Source: Pseudoflavonifractor sp902362925
Lineage (GTDB): Bacteria; Bacillota; Clostridia; Oscillospirales; Oscillospiraceae
Strand: one strand, 5' to 3'
Length of the DNA stretch: 64,000 nucleotides
NCBI GenBank assembly: GCA_902362925.1
Contig: CABIYL010000004.1
Below are positions 25,555 through 35,478 of the stretch, in pieces. How positions within the stretch are numbered: the first letter of the stretch is position 1; each line of letters begins with the position of its first letter. The position numbers and the translations under genes are program-made. A model generated the notes under the pieces. The model made no database searches, was not told the origin of the DNA, and worked only from the letters and a program-made list of their open reading frames with translations.

Positions 25555-25585
25555 CGGAAGCCGTCCACACCGTGGACGGCTTCCG
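25555..25585 (-). promoter_or_regulatory. Strong leader hairpin before pcrA
   Basis: A 14-bp perfect stem (25555-25568 with 25572-25585) with a 3-base loop lies between the pcrA promoter and its ribosome site. No T-run follows on the minus strand, so it is not a normal terminator for pcrA. Confidence 0.6.
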
Positions 25586-25602
25586 CCAGTTTTGTGTGTT
25601 CT

Positions 25603-25631
25603 ATTTTATCGGAAAATGGCGGTCAGGTCAA
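25603..25631 (-). promoter_or_regulatory. SigA promoter of pcrA
   Basis: Minus strand -35 TTGACC (25631-25626), 17-nt spacer, -10 TAAAAT (25608-25603). Confidence 0.75.
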
Positions 25632-25686
25632 GGCGTGGCGGCGGTCTTTTTTCACCCCGTCCCCTTCATCCGCGTCTTCTTCCCCT

Positions 25687-25715
25687 TGTGTTTCGAGGAA
25701 AAAGCATGTATACTG
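25687..25715 (+). promoter_or_regulatory. SigA promoter of the NSS symporter
   Basis: -35 TTGTGT (25687-25692), 17-nt spacer, -10 TATACT (25710-25715). Predicted start near 25722. Confidence 0.7.
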
Positions 25716-25721
25716 TTAGGG

Positions 25722-25800
25722 CTGACTTTTGCACTTTAAAGAGCATTAGTCTCCGCCGGGGCGGCAGGTCAAACAGGCCGCCTGTCAGGCGGTATTTTTT
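25722..25800 (+). promoter_or_regulatory. Attenuator-like leader of the NSS symporter gene
   Basis: A terminator hairpin (CCGCCT 25778-25783 with AGGCGG 25787-25792, then TATTTTTT to 25800) lies just before the ribosome site. GGCGGC at 25760-25765 can instead pair with GCCGCC 25777-25782, destroying the terminator. Mutually exclusive stems are the mark of an attenuator or riboswitch. I do not recognise it as a known class. Confidence 0.55.
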
Positions 25801-25816
25801 ACTGGAGGTACTCCCC

Positions 25817-27062
25817 ATGTCCCATCACAACTCCGCCCACAGCGGAAAGTTCCGCAGCTCTGCCGGCTTTATTCTGGCGGCTGTGGGCTCTGCCGTCGGC
25901 ATGGGCAACATCTGGCTCTTCCCCTACCGGGTTGGCCAGTACGGCGGCGGCGCGTTTCTCATCCCCTACTTCATCTTTGTGGCCCTGTTCAGCTATGCCG
26001 GACTGTCCGGTGAATTCGCCCTGGGCCGCCTCACCGGCACGGGCACCATCGGCTCCTTTGACTATGCCCTGAAAACTCGGGGCAAGCGGGGCGGAAAAAT
26101 CATCGGCATCATGCCCCTGCTGGGCGTGCTGGGCATCGCCATCGGCTACTCGGTGGTGGTGGGCTGGGTGCTGCGGTACATCGCCGGGTCGGTGACCGGC
26201 TCCGTCCTGTCCGGGGACTCCGCAGCCTTCTTTGACACCCTGGCGGTGGACTTCGGCTCGGTGCCCTGGCACTTCATCGCCGTGGCCCTGACCGTCCTGG
26301 TTCTGGTGCTGGGCGTGTCCGCCGGCATCGAGAAAATCAGCAAGTTCATGATGCCCGCCTTCTTTGTGCTCTTCCTCATCATCGCCGTGCGGGTGGCCTT
26401 TCTCCCTGGCGCGGTGGACGGGTACCTCTACCTGCTCAAGCCGGACTGGAGCTACCTGCTCAACCCCGAGACCTGGATTATGGCCATGGGACAGGCCTTC
26501 TTCTCCCTGTCCATCAACGGCGCGGGCATGCTCATCTACGGCAGCTACATGAAGAAGTCGGAGGACATTATCCACCACTCGGTGGTCACTGCCCTGCTGG
26601 ACACCATGGCCGCCCTGCTGGCCGGCTTCGCCATCATTCCGGCGGTGTTCGCCTTCGGCATTGAGCCCGCCTCCGGCCCCTCCCTCATGTTCGTGACCCT
26701 GCCCAAGGTATTCCAGCTAATGCCCGGCGGACAGCTCTTCGCCCTGCTGTTCTTTGTGTCCGTATTCTTCGCCGGTATCACCTCTTTGATGAACATGCTG
26801 GAGGCCTGCGGCGCCGCCCTGGAGTCCAACCTGAAGCTGCCCCGGTGGCTGTCCACCACCATCGTGGGCGTGGTGGTGTTCGGCGTGTCCGTGTTCCTGG
26901 AGTCCCTGTCCGGCATGGTCAGCTGGCTGGACCTCATCACCATCTATGTGGCCCCCTTCGGCGCGGTACTGGGCGCCGTGTTCATCTACTGGGTGCTGGG
27001 TCTGGACCCCATCAAGAAGGAACTCATGCTGGGCCGGGACAAGCCCATCGGCAAGGCCTTCG
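25817..27062 (+). CDS. NSS-family sodium-dependent transporter (3' end in gap)
   Basis: 415 codons of a neurotransmitter:sodium symporter homologue (LeuT fold), normally about 440-460 residues; the end lies in the N gap. Seen: the unwound TM1 sodium/substrate site AAVGSAVGMGNIWLFPYRVGQYGGG, TM6 site GQAFFSLSINGAGMLIYGSYM, and TM8 FAGITSLMNMLEACGAALE. Bacterial members import amino acids such as tryptophan, tyrosine or leucine with sodium. GGAGG lies 9 nt before ATG 25817. Expression appears to be controlled by a terminator in the leader. It converges on the aldehyde dehydrogenase gene within the gap. Confidence 0.92.
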
Positions 27063-27342
27063 NNNNNNNNNNNNNNNNNNNNNNNNNNNNNNNNNNNNNN
27101 NNNNNNNNNNNNNNNNNNNNNNNNNNNNNNNNNNNNNNNNNNNNNNNNNNNNNNNNNNNNNNNNNNNNNNNNNNNNNNNNNNNNNNNNNNNNNNNNNNNN
27201 NNNNNNNNNNNNNNNNNNNNNNNNNNNNNNNNNNNNNNNNNNNNNNNNNNNNNNNNNNNNNNNNNNNNNNNNNNNNNNNNNNNNNNNNNNNNNNNNNNNN
27301 NNNNNNNNNNNNNNNNNNNNNNNNNNNNNNNNNNNNNNNNNN
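27063..27342. other. Assembly gap (280 N)
   Basis: Hides the 3' ends of two convergent genes: an estimated 30-45 codons of each, leaving room for a short intergenic terminator. Confidence 0.95.
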
Positions 27343-28649
27343 AGGAAGGTGGTGTCGTTGATGTGCACCATGCCCGCCTCCATCCGCAGGCCCATGGACC
27401 AGGCCAGCTCCAGATTGTGGGTCAGCAGGGCGGCGGACAGACCGTACTCGTTGTCGTTGCACAGGGCCAGGGCCTCCTCCGGGTCTCCGGCCCGCATCAC
27501 CGACGTCACCGGACCGAAGGTCTCCTCGTGGAAAATCCGCATCTCAGGGGTCACATCGGCAAGCACCGTGGGCCAGTACCAGGGGCCCTCATGGCGGCCG
27601 CCAGTGAGGAGCTTGGCCCCCTTGGACAGGGCGTCCTCAATCTGCCCGTCGATAAACTTCCACTTCTCCGGCTGGATGAGGGGGCCGATGATGGTGTCCT
27701 CCTCCCTGGGGGCGCCTACCTTCAGGCCCTCAGCCCGGCGGACCAGGGCGTCGCAGAAGGGCTGATAGCCGTCCCCCTCCACGATGATGCGGGAGGTGGC
27801 CATGCACACCTGCCCCTGGTGGCAGAAGGCGCCGTAGGCGGCGATATCCGCCGCCTGGACCGGGTCAAAGTCCTTCAGGACAATGAGGGGATTCTTGCCG
27901 CCCAGCTCCATAGCCACCTTTTTCAAATCCCGGGCGGCCCGGACGGCGATGGAACGCCCCACGGCGCTGGAACCGGTGAAGGTGACCATCCGCACCCGTG
28001 GATCGTCCACCAGCATATCGCCGATGACCTCGCTGCGGCCGGGCACTACGTTGAGCACACCGGAAAGCAGTCCCGCCGCCTCAAAGACTTCCGCGATGGC
28101 CAGGCCGGTGGCGGGGGTGAGGGGGGACGGCTTGAGGATAAAGGTATTGCCTGCGGCCAGGGCGTAGGCCAGCTTCTTGATGGCCAGAATCATGGGGTAA
28201 TTGAAGGGGGTGATACCCAGCACCACACCCAGGGGCGACCGGACGGCCATGGACATCTGCCCAGCTCCACCGGGCTGGAGCACCTCGCCGTGGAGCCGGC
28301 GGCACTCCCCCGCCGCTACCCGCAGGATGCCTGCGCTGCCCATGACCTCCCCCCGGGCCTTATACCGGGCGGAGCCACTCTCGGCGATCATCAGGTCAGT
28401 CAGCTCGGCGGCCCGGGCCTCCATCTCGTTGGCAGCCCGGAGCAGTATCCGTTCCCGGACATCGGGGGCTGTGGCCGCCCACTTCCCTCTGGCGGCATAG
28501 GCTGCCGCCAGCGCCTTCTCCGCGTCCTGACGGCCGCCCATGTGGACCATGGCCATGACCGACCCGTCGGCCGGATTATGGTCCTCCATCACCTCGCCGT
28601 CGGTCTGGGGCACCCATTCCCCGTTGATATAGAGCAGGTATTCTCTCAT
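27343..28649 (-). CDS. Aldehyde dehydrogenase, NAD(P)-dependent (3' end in gap)
   Basis: 435 codons of an ALDH-superfamily enzyme of about 480 residues. It should oxidise an aldehyde to the acid. Seen: GVVLGITPFNYPMILAIKKLAYALAAGN (cofactor region), FTGSSAVGR (Rossmann loop), MELGGKNPLIVL with the general-base Glu, and the catalytic Cys in FCHQGQVCMATSR, as in the benzaldehyde/vanillin dehydrogenase subgroup (inference). The EETFGPV motif follows. The C-terminal oligomerisation strand is missing in the gap. ATG 28649 follows GGGAAGGGGAGAG. No aldehyde-producing partner adjoins it; the upstream gene is cardiolipin synthase. Confidence 0.92.
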
Positions 28650-28718
28650 CGTCTCTCCCCTTCCCGGCATAAGCGCCGTATGTCGTACTGTATCAGAGCG
28701 GGCAGCCGCCCGCAAAGG

Positions 28719-30305
28719 TTACATCAGGGGCGCGAACACACGCAGCACCGCCCGCAGCAGACGCCGGAGCATGGACCGCTCCCGGCACTGGGCCAGAGTG
28801 ATCTCCTGGCAGACGGCCAGGGTATCCAGAAAGTCCCGCTTCACGTCCAGCACGGCGGGCGCACCGCACAGCCAGACGCCGTCCTCAAAATGGAGGAACA
28901 TGCTGCGGTAGTCCATATTGATGGATCCAACGGTGGCGTATTTATCGTCCACAGCAAAGTTCTTGCCGTGGACAAAACCGGGGGTGTACTCGTAAATCCG
29001 CACCCCTGCCTCCAGGAGAGGCTCGTAGTGGGCACGGGTGACCTCAAAGATAATCTTCTTGTCCGGGATGTGGGGCGTCATGATGCGCACGTCCACGCCC
29101 GACTTGGCGGCGTTGCACAGAGCCGTATTGACGCTGTCGCTGATGATGAGATAGGGCGTGGTGATATACACATAGCGCCGGGCCTTGCTGATGAGGTTGA
29201 GGTACACCGTCTCCCCCACCGGCTCCCCGTCCAAGGGGCTGTCGGTGTAGGGCTGGACATACCCCAGGTGCCGGTCCGCAGGGATGGGCGGCAGGGCGGT
29301 GGGACGGTAGCTGTTATAATCCTCCTCACCGCCGCAGATATACTCCCACATGGTGAGGAACATGACCGTCATGCTCCAGGCCCCCTCGCCGGTGACCCGG
29401 ATGGCGCTGTCCTTCCAGTGGCCGTACCGCTGACGCTGGTTGATATACTCGTCGGCCAGGTTGATGCCGCCGGTGAAGGCGGTATGGCCATCCACGATGC
29501 AGAACTTCCGGTGGTCCCGGTTGTTCAGCCGCACGGACAGCACCGGAATGAACCGGTTGAACACCTGGCAGCGGATACCCCTGGCCTCCAGCTCCCGGGG
29601 ATAGTTCTTGGGCAGGGTGTAGAGACAGCCCACGTCGTCATAGATGACCCGCACGTCCACCCCGGCTCTGGCCTTCTCTTCCAGGATATCCAGAATGGAG
29701 TCCCAGAACAGGCCCCGGTCGATGATAAAGTACTCCAGGAAGATATACTGCTTCGCCCCCCGCAGAGCCTCCAGCATGTCGGCGAACACGTCGTCCCCCA
29801 GGGGGTAGTACTTGGCGTCGGTATTAATGCAGAGGGGGCAGTGGGCGTAGCGCTCCAGGTAGCGGGACTGGTTGACCGCATCTGCGCCGTACTGCTCCTC
29901 CAGAATATCCGCCTTGTACCCGTCGCTGAGCACCTCGGTCAGGCGGCGGTCCATGCCCTCCATCTTCCGGCGCATCCGGGCAGAGAGCTGGTTGCCGCCC
30001 GAGAGCAGGTATACCAGTCCGCCGAACACAGGGGCCAGAAGGATGGGCACAATCCACGCGATTTTATACCCTGGATCGGTGCGGGCGTTGACAATCCACA
30101 GCACCACCAGGATGGAGACCACCACGCAGAAGAGATAAAAATAGATGAAGTAGCTGGCAAACCGCGCCATCACCACCACCAGAATGGCCACCTGGAGCAC
30201 CAGAAGGAGCCCCACCAGGGCGGTACGGTGGAAGAGGATGGACGCCGCTTTTTTCAAAAATCCCGTAGTGTTTCCTCCGTTCTCTGTTTCTCTCTGTGAC
30301 GGCAC
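28719..30305 (-). CDS. cls: Cardiolipin synthase (phospholipase D family)
   Basis: A 528-residue membrane enzyme that condenses two phosphatidylglycerol molecules to cardiolipin. Two N-terminal membrane helices (about 25-75) precede two PLD-type catalytic HKD motifs: HRKFCIVDGHTAFTGG and HGKNFAVDDKYATVGS. In the second, the usual HxK spacing is kept. The start is uncertain: GTG 30305 directly follows the dnaE stop (TAAGTG) but lacks a good ribosome site, while ACGGAGG lies about 16 nt before an in-frame TTG near residue 17. Coupled to dnaE by zero spacing, though the functions are unrelated. Confidence 0.92.
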   Translation of the reverse strand: MPSQRETENGGNTTGFLKKAASILFHRTALVGLLLVLQVAILVVVMARFASYFIYFYLFCVVVSILVVLWIVNARTDPGYKIAWIVPILLAPVFGGLVYLLSGGNQLSARMRRKMEGMDRRLTEVLSDGYKADILEEQYGADAVNQSRYLERYAHCPLCINTDAKYYPLGDDVFADMLEALRGAKQYIFLEYFIIDRGLFWDSILDILEEKARAGVDVRVIYDDVGCLYTLPKNYPRELEARGIRCQVFNRFIPVLSVRLNNRDHRKFCIVDGHTAFTGGINLADEYINQRQRYGHWKDSAIRVTGEGAWSMTVMFLTMWEYICGGEEDYNSYRPTALPPIPADRHLGYVQPYTDSPLDGEPVGETVYLNLISKARRYVYITTPYLIISDSVNTALCNAAKSGVDVRIMTPHIPDKKIIFEVTRAHYEPLLEAGVRIYEYTPGFVHGKNFAVDDKYATVGSINMDYRSMFLHFEDGVWLCGAPAVLDVKRDFLDTLAVCQEITLAQCRERSMLRRLLRAVLRVFAPLM

Positions 30306-33300
30306 TTACTGAATGACCACGTTCTCCTCCCCCAGCAGCTCTCGCAGCTCCCGGACCAGAGAGGGATGGACCACGCAGGGCATGGTGGGCGCCCACTGCT
30401 GCACGTCCATAAATTTGGCCTTGAAGGGCTCGTCCCCGGGGAAGAGCTCCAGAATCAGCTGGATCTTCCGCCAGCGGGGATCGTGGGCACTGGGCAGGCG
30501 GATAAAGAGCTTCTGCCGCTTCTTCCCTTTTGGCTCATCCGGCTCCTCTGCGGGCGCGGCTCCATCCTGAAGAAGGGGCCGCACCGAGTCCACCATCAGC
30601 TGGGGCGCCTTCTCGTCCCGGACGGAGATGCGTCCTGTGGCCAGCACGGGCATATTCTCCTTGATGTAGCTGCCGCTCTCTCCCAGCACCCGGGAGAACA
30701 CCAGCAGCTCCAAGGAGCCGGTGTCGTCCTCCAGAGTGACGTAGGCCATGAGAGAGTTGTTCCGGGTTGTCTTGGTCTTGGCCGAGGAGATGACGCCGGC
30801 GATGTTCACCTTCTGCCCGTCCTGGAAGTCGGTGTTGCCCTCCTCCTTGGCAAAGTCGGACAGAATGGCCCCGATGGGGGCGGCGTGGTACCGTCTGGCA
30901 GTCTCCCGGTACTCATCCATGGGGTGGCCGGTGAGATAGAGACCGGTGGTCTCCTTCTCCATGGTCATCAGCTCCCGGCGGGAGAACTCGGGGATGTCGG
31001 GCAGCTCCATCTCCGGGGCGGCCTGGGGCTGATCCCCGCCGCCGCCGAACAGATCGAACTGGCCCTCCAGGTTCTTCCGCCTGGTCTGGGCGATGGAGTC
31101 CACCACCTGGGGGAACACCTTCAGCAGCTGGGAACGGCGTGCGCCGGTGCTGTCAAAGGCGCCGCATTTGATCAGGTTCTCCAGCACCCGCTTATTCAGG
31201 TCGGCGTCCATCATGCGGGAGCAGAAATCGGACAGTGACTGGAAGGCTCCTCCACGCTCCCGCTCGTCCAGGACGGACTGGATGAAGCCCCAGCCCACGC
31301 CCTTCACCGCCGCCAGGCCGAAGCGGATATTCTCCCCGGTGACGGTGAAGCTGGCCCCCGACTCGTTGATATCGGGGGGCAGCAGGGAGATGCCGCACTC
31401 CTTGCACTCGGCGATGTACTCGGCCACCTTCTCGCTGGAGTCCAGCACGGAGGTGAGAAGGGCTGCCATATATTCTCTCGTGTAATGGCACTTAAAATAC
31501 GCGGTCTGATAGGCCACAATGGCGTAGGACACGGCGTGGGCCTTGTTGAAGGCGTAGTTGGCGAAGTCGTAGATCTCGTCGTAGATGTCCTTGCCGGTCT
31601 GCTCGGGCACGCCACGGGCGATGCATCCCTCAATGCCCCGCTCGCTGTCGCCGTAGATGAAGGTCTGGCGCTCCTTCTCAATCTGGGCCTTCTTCTTTTT
31701 GGAGATGGCACGGCGCACCATGTCGGCCTGGCCCAGGGAGTAGCCGCCCAGCTCCTGGAAGATACGGATGACCTGCTCCTGGTAGACGATGCAGCCGTAG
31801 GTGACCTTCAGGATGGGCTCCAGCATGGGGTGCTTGTACTTGACCTTGTCCGGGTTCTGCTTGCAGGCGATGAACCGGGGGATGGATTCCATGGGGCCGG
31901 GGCGATAGAGGGCGATGATAGCGGTGATATCTTCGATATTCTGGGGCTTCAGGCCCACGCACACGCCGGTCATGCCCGCCGACTCCATCTGGAACACACC
32001 GGAGGTCTTGCCGTCGGAGAGCATCTTGAACACCGCCGGGTCGTGGTCGGGGATGGAGTGGATGTCAAAGTCGGGGATGCGGCGGCGCACCAGCTGCACC
32101 GCGTCGTCCAGCACAGTCAGGTTCCGCAGGCCCAGGAAGTCCATCTTTAAGAGGCCCAGCTCCTCCAGGGTAGTCATGACATACTGGGTCACCACGGATT
32201 CGTCATTTTTCGCCAGGGGGACGTACTCATACACCGGCCGCTTGGTGATGACCACACCGGCGGCGTGGGTGGAGGCATGGCGTGGCATGCCCTCGATGGC
32301 CTTGGCGGTGTCGATGAGGTTGTGAATCCGCTCGTCCCCCTCGTAGGAGTCCCGCAGCTGCTTGGACAGCTTGAGGGACTCGTCCAGGGTGATATGCAGC
32401 GCGCCAGGGCCGCTGGGCACCTGCTTGGCCACGGCGTCCACGTCGGCATAGGGGATGTTCAGTGCCCGGCCCACGTCCCGGATGGCGCCACGGGCGGCCA
32501 TGGTGCCGAAGGTGACAATCTGGGCCACATGGTCCTCGCCGTACTTCCGCTGGACGTACTCAATGACCTCCTGACGGCGGCGGATGCAGAAGTCAATGTC
32601 GATATCGGGCATGGTAACCCGCTCCGGGTTGAGGAAGCGCTCGAAGAACAGGTCGTACTTCACCGGGTCCACGTCGGTGATGTTCATGCAGTAGGACACC
32701 ATGGACCCGGCAGCGGAACCACGGCCAGGGCCCACGGGGATGTTGTGGCTCTTGGCGTAGCCGATGAAGTCAGACACGATGAGGAAGTAGTCCACAAACC
32801 CCATCTGCCGGATGACCCCCATCTCGTACTCCAGCTGCTCCCTGTTCTTCTCGCTGCCCTCCGGGTAGCGGCGGGCAAAGCCCTCCCAGCACAGGTGCTC
32901 AAAGTAGGCGTCGGGGTCGGTCCAGCCCTCGGGCAGCTTGAACTCGGGCAGGTGGTACTTGCCGAACTCAAACTCCAGGTTGCACTTCTCCGCCACCCTG
33001 GCCGTGTTCTCAATGGCCTCCGGCCAGTCGGGGAACAGGGCGGCCATCTCCTCCTCCGACTTGATGTAGAACTCCTCGGTCTCAAACTTCATGCGGCCGG
33101 GGTCGTCCACCGTGCGCCCCATCTGGATGCACATGAGGGTGTCCTGCATGGCGGCATCCTCCCGCCGGGTGTAGTGGGCGTCGTTGGTGGCCACCAGGGG
33201 GATACCCGTCTCCTCGTGGATACGGATGATACCCCGCACCACCTCGGCGTCCTCGGGCAGGTTATGGTCCTGAATCTCCAGGTAGTAGTCCTCGCCGAAG

Positions 33301-33791
33301 TGTTCCTTCATCTCCAGGGCGGCCCGCTTGGCCCCCTCGTAATTGCCCCCCAGGATGAGCCGGGGCACCTCGCCCGCCAGACAGGCGGACATGGCAATGA
33401 GCCCCTCTGTATGCTGCCAGAGGAGCTCCTTGTCGATGCGGGGCTTGATATAGAACCCGTCCAGAAAGGCACGGGACACCAGATAGCACAGGTTGCGGTA
33501 GCCGGTCTCGTTCTTGCACAGGAGCACCAGGTGGCGGGCCTCGGCGTCCAGCTCATGGACCCGGTCGGTCATGCCCCGGGGCGCCACGTACACCTCGCAG
33601 CCGATGATGGGCTTGACCCCTTCGGCCTTGCAGGCCCGGTAAAAGTCCACCGCGCCGTACATCACCCCGTGGTCGGTGATGGCCACCGCGCTCTGCCCCA
33701 GCTCCTTCACACGGGCGGCCAGAGCCGGGATACGGCAGGCGCCGTCCAGCAGGCTGAATTCGGTATGGACATGCAGGTGGACAAAAGACAT
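30306..33791 (-). CDS. dnaE: DNA polymerase III alpha subunit DnaE
   Basis: A 1161-residue C-family polymerase, the DnaE1-type replicase subunit. The N-terminal PHP domain (HLHVHTEFSLLDG, TDHGVMYG) keeps its metal ligands. The polymerase active site has GPGRGSAAGSMVSY and the two Asp of PDIDIDFC. Helix-hairpin-helix and a C-terminal OB domain (KVNIAGVISSAKTKTTRNN) follow. Start 33791 with GAGGAGG 7 nt upstream is preferred over an ATG five codons earlier. Length is normal. It comes 21 bp after a gene for an unknown membrane protein and overlaps nothing. Confidence 0.97.
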   Translation of the reverse strand: MSFVHLHVHTEFSLLDGACRIPALAARVKELGQSAVAITDHGVMYGAVDFYRACKAEGVKPIIGCEVYVAPRGMTDRVHELDAEARHLVLLCKNETGYRNLCYLVSRAFLDGFYIKPRIDKELLWQHTEGLIAMSACLAGEVPRLILGGNYEGAKRAALEMKEHFGEDYYLEIQDHNLPEDAEVVRGIIRIHEETGIPLVATNDAHYTRREDAAMQDTLMCIQMGRTVDDPGRMKFETEEFYIKSEEEMAALFPDWPEAIENTARVAEKCNLEFEFGKYHLPEFKLPEGWTDPDAYFEHLCWEGFARRYPEGSEKNREQLEYEMGVIRQMGFVDYFLIVSDFIGYAKSHNIPVGPGRGSAAGSMVSYCMNITDVDPVKYDLFFERFLNPERVTMPDIDIDFCIRRRQEVIEYVQRKYGEDHVAQIVTFGTMAARGAIRDVGRALNIPYADVDAVAKQVPSGPGALHITLDESLKLSKQLRDSYEGDERIHNLIDTAKAIEGMPRHASTHAAGVVITKRPVYEYVPLAKNDESVVTQYVMTTLEELGLLKMDFLGLRNLTVLDDAVQLVRRRIPDFDIHSIPDHDPAVFKMLSDGKTSGVFQMESAGMTGVCVGLKPQNIEDITAIIALYRPGPMESIPRFIACKQNPDKVKYKHPMLEPILKVTYGCIVYQEQVIRIFQELGGYSLGQADMVRRAISKKKKAQIEKERQTFIYGDSERGIEGCIARGVPEQTGKDIYDEIYDFANYAFNKAHAVSYAIVAYQTAYFKCHYTREYMAALLTSVLDSSEKVAEYIAECKECGISLLPPDINESGASFTVTGENIRFGLAAVKGVGWGFIQSVLDERERGGAFQSLSDFCSRMMDADLNKRVLENLIKCGAFDSTGARRSQLLKVFPQVVDSIAQTRRKNLEGQFDLFGGGGDQPQAAPEMELPDIPEFSRRELMTMEKETTGLYLTGHPMDEYRETARRYHAAPIGAILSDFAKEEGNTDFQDGQKVNIAGVISSAKTKTTRNNSLMAYVTLEDDTGSLELLVFSRVLGESGSYIKENMPVLATGRISVRDEKAPQLMVDSVRPLLQDGAAPAEEPDEPKGKKRQKLFIRLPSAHDPRWRKIQLILELFPGDEPFKAKFMDVQQWAPTMPCVVHPSLVRELRELLGEENVVIQ

Positions 33792-33812
33792 ATAGAACCT
33801 CCTCAAGAGAAA

Positions 33813-34445
33813 TCAAATGGAATTTTCTTGTATTTCCTCCATATGGGCGCGCAGCAGCGCCAAAATGCGGCTGTTCTCTTCTATCGCGCTGTAATCTGCA
33901 AATTTGCTGCGTAATGCCGATACAAGCAAAAAGAGCAGGCACAGCAGTATTTCCAATCGCTTCGTCCGGATAAGCCAAACCACTGTGAACGCAAAAAGCA
34001 CAGCATAAGCGGCTTTTATGGCACCAGATACCACGAATCGTCCGGACAGGATACTCCCTCCCGCACCGTCCGGCCGGATACGCCCGGAAAATGGTCTGGG
34101 GAAATAAGCCTCTGCATGTGTGCCTATGTGGAATCCACCCACTACGGGCGCCCGTTGTTCATCGAAGGGTCTGGGCATCTTCTCAGCAGGCGTAATCGGT
34201 CTGTGGGCGTCAATACGCCCCCAATACGGCTTAGAAAAGGTATATATCCCCGTCTCCCCAGCCCTCCAGTGCTTTTCCTTCAGGGTGAAGCGTCCCTTCC
34301 TGCGCCAGCGCACACGGCCGCTCCAGCGGCCATCTGAAAGCGCCTGCCGTGCTCCCTTCCAGCGCTCCTCTGTAATCCATTGCTCCAGCTTCTCTCTGAG
34401 AACTTCCGGCGAATCGGGACTGTGAAAGCAAAACAGTCGTGACAT
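33813..34445 (-). CDS. Unknown membrane protein between whiA and dnaE
   Basis: A 210-residue protein without a recognisable family. The N-terminal 130 residues are basic and Trp/Arg-rich (HSPDSPEVLREKLEQW, RWSGRVRWRRKGRFTLKEKHWR) with no signal peptide. Two close hydrophobic stretches follow near 138-155 and 162-178, then a charged C-terminal helix (SAIEENSRILALLRAHMEEIQ). ATG 34445 follows a GGTAGGGGG run; ATG 34451 is an alternative. Codon use is less G/C-biased at the third position than in its neighbours, which may mean recent acquisition or weak expression. Confidence 0.6.
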   Translation of the reverse strand: MSRLFCFHSPDSPEVLREKLEQWITEERWKGARQALSDGRWSGRVRWRRKGRFTLKEKHWRAGETGIYTFSKPYWGRIDAHRPITPAEKMPRPFDEQRAPVVGGFHIGTHAEAYFPRPFSGRIRPDGAGGSILSGRFVVSGAIKAAYAVLFAFTVVWLIRTKRLEILLCLLFLLVSALRSKFADYSAIEENSRILALLRAHMEEIQENSI

Positions 34446-34527
34446 CCCCATTCCCCCTACCAGCTTTACGTGCTTATGCAGCGGATGGCTCAGGTGGCAC
34501 TCACTTATCTCTGGTTAGCTGCGGTAT

Positions 34528-35436
34528 TTACTGCGCCTCTTCTCCCGCCTGAGAGAGTGCCAGCAGCTTGCGCAGCCGGTGGTTCAGGCAGCTCTTGGTG
34601 ACAGGCGGGTCGCACAGCTCCGCCAGCTGGGACAGGGTCAGCTCCGGGTTCTCCAGCCGCAGCCGGGCGGTCTCATACAGCTTGTCCCCCAGCTCGGTCA
34701 GGTCCATCCGCTCCTCCAGGCGGCGGATGGCCTCAATCTGCTCCATGGCCGCGTCCACCGCCTTGTCCAGGTTGGCCGCGTCGCAGTTCACCCGGCGGTT
34801 CACACTGCCCCGCAGGTTTTTTTCCAGCTTGGCGTTCATCAGTTCCATGGCCGCCACCGGCGCGCCGATGGCGGTGAGAAAGTCGGCGATGTACTCGCTC
34901 TGCTTGAAATATGTCATATAGTTGGACTTGCGGGTGGTCTCCTTGGGGGAGAAGCCCGCCTCCAGCAGCAGGGCGGTCAGCTCCCGGCTGACGCTGTAAT
35001 GGGAGGTGACCAGCTCCAGGTGGTAGCGCTTGGCCGGGTCGGTGACCGAGCCGCCCGCCAGAAAAGCCCCACGGAAGAAGGCGGTACGGCAGTGGTCCTC
35101 CTCCAGGACGGCGAAGTTGATGTGATGGGCCAGGCTGTCCGCCGGGTCAAAGCCAAAGGCGTCAAAAATCCGCCGGAGCTTGCCGGCGTCGGTGATGGCA
35201 AACACCCGTTTTCCGCCCTCGTTCTCCGGCAGGCTGTCAAAGTCCAGCTGGAAGGCCTTGCGGAACAGCTGGGGCAGCCGGGCGGCAAAGCTGCCGCTCT
35301 CGGTGATGACACGGATTTCCCGGTTGGAAAAGGCGTTGCAGAAGAGGAGCACGCCGTAGGCCTCGGCCTGGGCGCAGCACTTCCGGGCCAGGGGGGGGCG
35401 GCACAGCTCCTCCTTGGTCTGGCTGGAAAAGGACAT
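34528..35436 (-). CDS. whiA: WhiA-family DNA-binding regulator
   Basis: A 302-residue protein with the WhiA layout: an N-terminal degenerate LAGLIDADG homing-endonuclease fold (AFFRGAFLAGGSVTDP and a second copy around SNYMTYFKQSEYIADFLTAIG) and a C-terminal HTH (LTLSQLAELCDPPVTKSCLNHRLRKL). In Gram-positives it affects cell division and chromosome segregation. Fourth gene of the conserved murB-rapZ-yvcK-whiA order, 42 bp after yvcK. GAGGGAATG precedes the ATG. Confidence 0.96.
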   Translation of the reverse strand: MSFSSQTKEELCRPPLARKCCAQAEAYGVLLFCNAFSNREIRVITESGSFAARLPQLFRKAFQLDFDSLPENEGGKRVFAITDAGKLRRIFDAFGFDPADSLAHHINFAVLEEDHCRTAFFRGAFLAGGSVTDPAKRYHLELVTSHYSVSRELTALLLEAGFSPKETTRKSNYMTYFKQSEYIADFLTAIGAPVAAMELMNAKLEKNLRGSVNRRVNCDAANLDKAVDAAMEQIEAIRRLEERMDLTELGDKLYETARLRLENPELTLSQLAELCDPPVTKSCLNHRLRKLLALSQAGEEAQ

Positions 35437-35478
35437 GAAACATTCCCTCGCTTGTTGTTTGATATCTGTCCGGGCGGC

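Noticed and set aside
23055..25739. 894-codon plus-strand frame over pcrA
   Set aside because: Same type of antisense shadow; spans the pcrA promoter and stem and has no recognisable domain.
26946..30299. 1117-codon plus-strand frame through the N gap, over ALDH and cardiolipin synthase
   Set aside because: Runs through unknown bases and opposes two genes with complete catalytic motifs.
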